Below are positions 62,333-64,000 of a DNA stretch of 64,000 nucleotides, piece by piece; within the stretch, counting starts at the first letter, position 1, and every line of letters starts with the position of its first letter. The notes below the pieces were generated by a model, which ran no database searches, was not told the origin of the DNA, and saw nothing but the letters and a program-made list of their open reading frames with translations. The stretch comes from CAWACP01 sp963780655 (GTDB lineage Bacteria > Acidobacteriota > Terriglobia > Bryobacterales > Bryobacteraceae), in contig CAWACP010000004.1 in NCBI GenBank assembly GCA_963780655.1, positions 1 through 64,000 of the forward strand, read 5' to 3'. A program made the position numbers and the translations under genes.

Positions 62333-62587
62333 TTACGCGAAACGGGAGGATGGCGGCGGAGGACGCTGAAAGAGAGCGGGCGGGCGCGGGGCCGGCGTGG
62401 CTCGGAATGAGTACTCGACCGCAGGCCGCGGGAGCGCTGTTCGCGTCCGAGCCTGCTTCAGCTCACAAGGAAGCTGCTCTCTGACCTCGGCGCCGCAGAC
62501 GATTACGATGGCTGTCGTCGGGCGGACCGATGGCACAGCTGCCTGCGTGGTGAGGATTGCAAGCAGCGCGGCGAATACGTATTTCAT
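62333..62587 (-). CDS. Small exported hypothetical protein
   Basis: About 84 residues from ATG 62587 (62602 also possible). Signal peptide MKYVFAALLAILTTQAAVPS, then a Pro/Arg-rich tail with two cysteines (IVIVCGAEVREQLPCELKQA). No recognised family. It lies 31 bases upstream of the SecA-like gene on the same strand, so it could be a dedicated substrate, or a chance ORF. Confidence 0.4.
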   Translation of the reverse strand: MKYVFAALLAILTTQAAVPSVRPTTAIVIVCGAEVREQLPCELKQARTRTALPRPAVEYSFRATPAPRPPALFQRPPPPSSRFA

Positions 62588-62664
62588 TGCCGCTCGCGCC
62601 ATGCTCTGAGCATCTCACAAATCGTCGAAGCAGGCGTCGCACACCCAAAGCAGGCTAAAAGCCC

Positions 62665-62874
62665 AATGCCATATAGTTTTCCCGCTTTCGAACACCTGGC
62701 CGATGTGGGGCGGGCGCCCTCGCCCGCGGCCGGCGCCCCCGCCGGCCTGCTCCCATACGCGACAACTCTACTCTCCGCGCGGCCAGCGGGGCCGGGGGGC
62801 CCCGCGCAGGCCGGGGGGCCTGCCCCACAAAAAGGGACTTCGACTCAGCTCGCCGTCGAAAACTATATGGCATT
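62665..62874. mobile_element. MITE-like element, copy 3 (210 bp, identical to copy 1)
   Basis: Perfect 17-base inverted termini (62665-62681, 62858-62874), interior identical to 37335-37544 over its full length by inspection. Flanked by the direct repeat AGGCTAAAAGCC (62652-62663 and 62875-62886), a palindromic REP core different from that at copy 1. Identity of two copies 25 kb apart implies recent movement or conversion. Confidence 0.8.
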
Positions 62875-62947
62875 AGGCTAAAAGCCTGCCCTACAAGGCA
62901 GCAGCAGAGCAGGCTTTCAGGCTGCACGTAACTCGTTGATAGATCGC

Positions 62948-64000
62948 TCACGCGCGGGAGCGAGCCGACGCCGCGAACCAGGCGACGACGCCGCAGGCGA
63001 TGAGAATGCCTCCGAGCTCGAGCGCGTTGATGGGGCCGAGCTGTTCGGCGTGCGTGCGCATTGCCGTGAGGACGAGCAATACCGCGGGCGGCACTCCTAT
63101 GGCCATGGCGCCGGCAAGTCCGCCCGGCACGCGATATGGCCGCGCGAGGCCGGGTTCGCGAATGCGCAGAGACACCAGCGACGCGAACTCCAGAAGAATG
63201 CTGAGGCCCGTGAGCAACACGTCAAGCATCACCAGCCGGGTGAAGCTGAGGCCGAGGCACAGCGCCCACGCGGCGCCGCAGGCAAGCACGGCAACCCATG
63301 GGGCGCCCGTGCGCGCGCTTCGTTTCGTGAAGACGCGCGGCAGCAGGCCGTCCTCGGCCATCGCGGAGGGAAGCCGCGAATAGGACAACGTCAGGGCGTT
63401 GAGCGTGCCCAGCGCGGCCAGCATGCCACCGATGGTGAGCGCCACCGCGACAGCCGTACCGGCGCCGCCAGCGCCCATGACGCTGCGCGCTACATCGGCC
63501 CAGCCGCCGGTGGACCAGCGTGCGGGATCGAGTCCGGTGACGGCGACCGCGGCAATGGGCAGCGTATAGTTCAGTGCAACCAGCGCCAGCGCTCCGGCCA
63601 TCGCGAGTGGGTAGGCGCGCTGCGGGCGCTCCACTTCGCCCGCAACGGTGGACGAGTTGTCCCAGCCCATGTAGTTCCACATGGCCACGAGGATTCCGGC
63701 AAGGTAATCGATATGTTGAGGCGCTGCAAGTGCCACGCCGCCAGTGCCCCGATGCCCGACCGCATAGAGGCTGAGAGCCACGAATGGGCTCAGTAGCGCG
63801 AGGCCGAACACCACCGAGGAACTGCCCACCGTTCTCGCGCCGAGCAGGTTCCACAGCGCCGCGGCCGTGATGATCGCGACGCCAATGGCGATGCCGCGGC
63901 TGCCCATGGTGACGGATGGCGCGAAGCGGCTGAGGTAGGCAAGAAACAGGGTCGGGTAGAGAGCCATGTCGAAGATGCTGCCCATCATCGACAGCCACGA
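62948..64000 (-). CDS. APC-family amino acid permease, 5' end beyond the window
   Basis: The frame is open to the window edge; about 350 residues are visible with at least nine membrane helices (GIAIGVAIITAAALWNLLGA, VALTIGGMLAALGTLNALTL). The VAGEVERPQRAYPLAMAGAL segment matches the EV(K/E)-x-P loop between TM6 and TM7 of APC transporters, and the PSAMAEDGLLPRVF loop follows TM8. The N-terminal helices with the GxG motif are outside. Not closely similar to the permease at 55519. Confidence 0.85.
   Translation of the reverse strand, partial: SWLSMMGSIFDMALYPTLFLAYLSRFAPSVTMGSRGIAIGVAIITAAALWNLLGARTVGSSSVVFGLALLSPFVALSLYAVGHRGTGGVALAAPQHIDYLAGILVAMWNYMGWDNSSTVAGEVERPQRAYPLAMAGALALVALNYTLPIAAVAVTGLDPARWSTGGWADVARSVMGAGGAGTAVAVALTIGGMLAALGTLNALTLSYSRLPSAMAEDGLLPRVFTKRSARTGAPWVAVLACGAAWALCLGLSFTRLVMLDVLLTGLSILLEFASLVSLRIREPGLARPYRVPGGLAGAMAIGVPPAVLLVLTAMRTHAEQLGPINALELGGILIACGVVAWFAASARSRA

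Noticed and set aside
1..64000. CRISPR array or tRNA/rRNA genes
   Set aside because: No regularly spaced identical repeats and no cloverleaf-like or rRNA-like sequence were noticed by eye. A tRNAscan/Infernal run would be decisive.

Overview
The window looks like a chromosomal segment of an acidobacterium, most likely near Bryobacterales/Solibacter. I infer this from high GC, many Tat- or Sec-exported sugar-epimerase-like TIM barrels, remnants of TonB-receptor/TPR/CRTAC1 proteins, a PEP-CTERM tail, MacB-like permeases, and short dispersed hairpins (GCAGGCTnnnAGCCTGC, GTGGGGCAGACGA...). No rRNA, tRNA, CRISPR array or prophage was recognised.

The standout region is 592-11551. It is one plus-strand, tightly overlapping cluster that encodes two protein-tagging systems side by side. 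The first is ubiquitin-like: a FHA-like/RING-type zinc protein, an E1-like ThiF adenylating enzyme, an E2 with canonical HPN-x8-Cys spacing, a small beta-grasp protein and a JAB/JAMM isopeptidase. The second is Pup-like: an ARC/Mpa-type AAA+ unfoldase, a 65-residue Pup/UBact-like tagger ending in Gly-Gly-Glu, and two PafA/Dop-family enzymes. A winged-helix protein opens the cluster and two or three unrecognised proteins are embedded in it. No 20S proteasome subunits are present in the window.

From 11687 to 24331 lies a carbohydrate region. A six-gene minus-strand operon runs SIS sugar isomerase, GH18-VOC fusion, ThuA-like, epimerase, redoxin, epimerase, with an AldO-like oxidase downstream. 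It diverges from a sugar MFS transporter and is followed by a ROK kinase and a ROK repressor, so it is probably a glycan or amino-sugar catabolic module. From 24440 to 26390 there is a graveyard of truncated TonB-receptor, TPR and CRTAC1 genes.

From 26397 to 47642 come secreted proteins (HExxH metallopeptidase-like, S9 peptidase), a MarR-DoxX pair, a PAS histidine kinase, tandem MacB-like permeases, an orphan cytosine-5 methyltransferase whose tail is encoded by a repeat, a DsbA-like/MauE-like pair, and a PfkB-GH4-epimerase sugar set. From 47791 to 51143 is a translationally coupled trio: response regulator-thioredoxin reductase fusion, cNMP-binding histidine kinase and a UBP-type zinc finger. 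The rest carries a subtilase, an esterase, a TlpA-like protein, two APC permeases, a PhoB-type regulator, a polysaccharide deacetylase and a divergent SecA.

Three copies of a small TIR-bounded element (37335, 59828, 62665; two identical at 210 bp) are each flanked by 12-bp direct repeats that are themselves REP-like palindromes. Many otherwise intact conserved genes carry single-base frameshifts (about 245, 692, 2460, 4110, 4640, 11020, 21050, 48645, 55090). This pattern suggests sequencing indels at least as much as real decay, so those genes are annotated across the shift.
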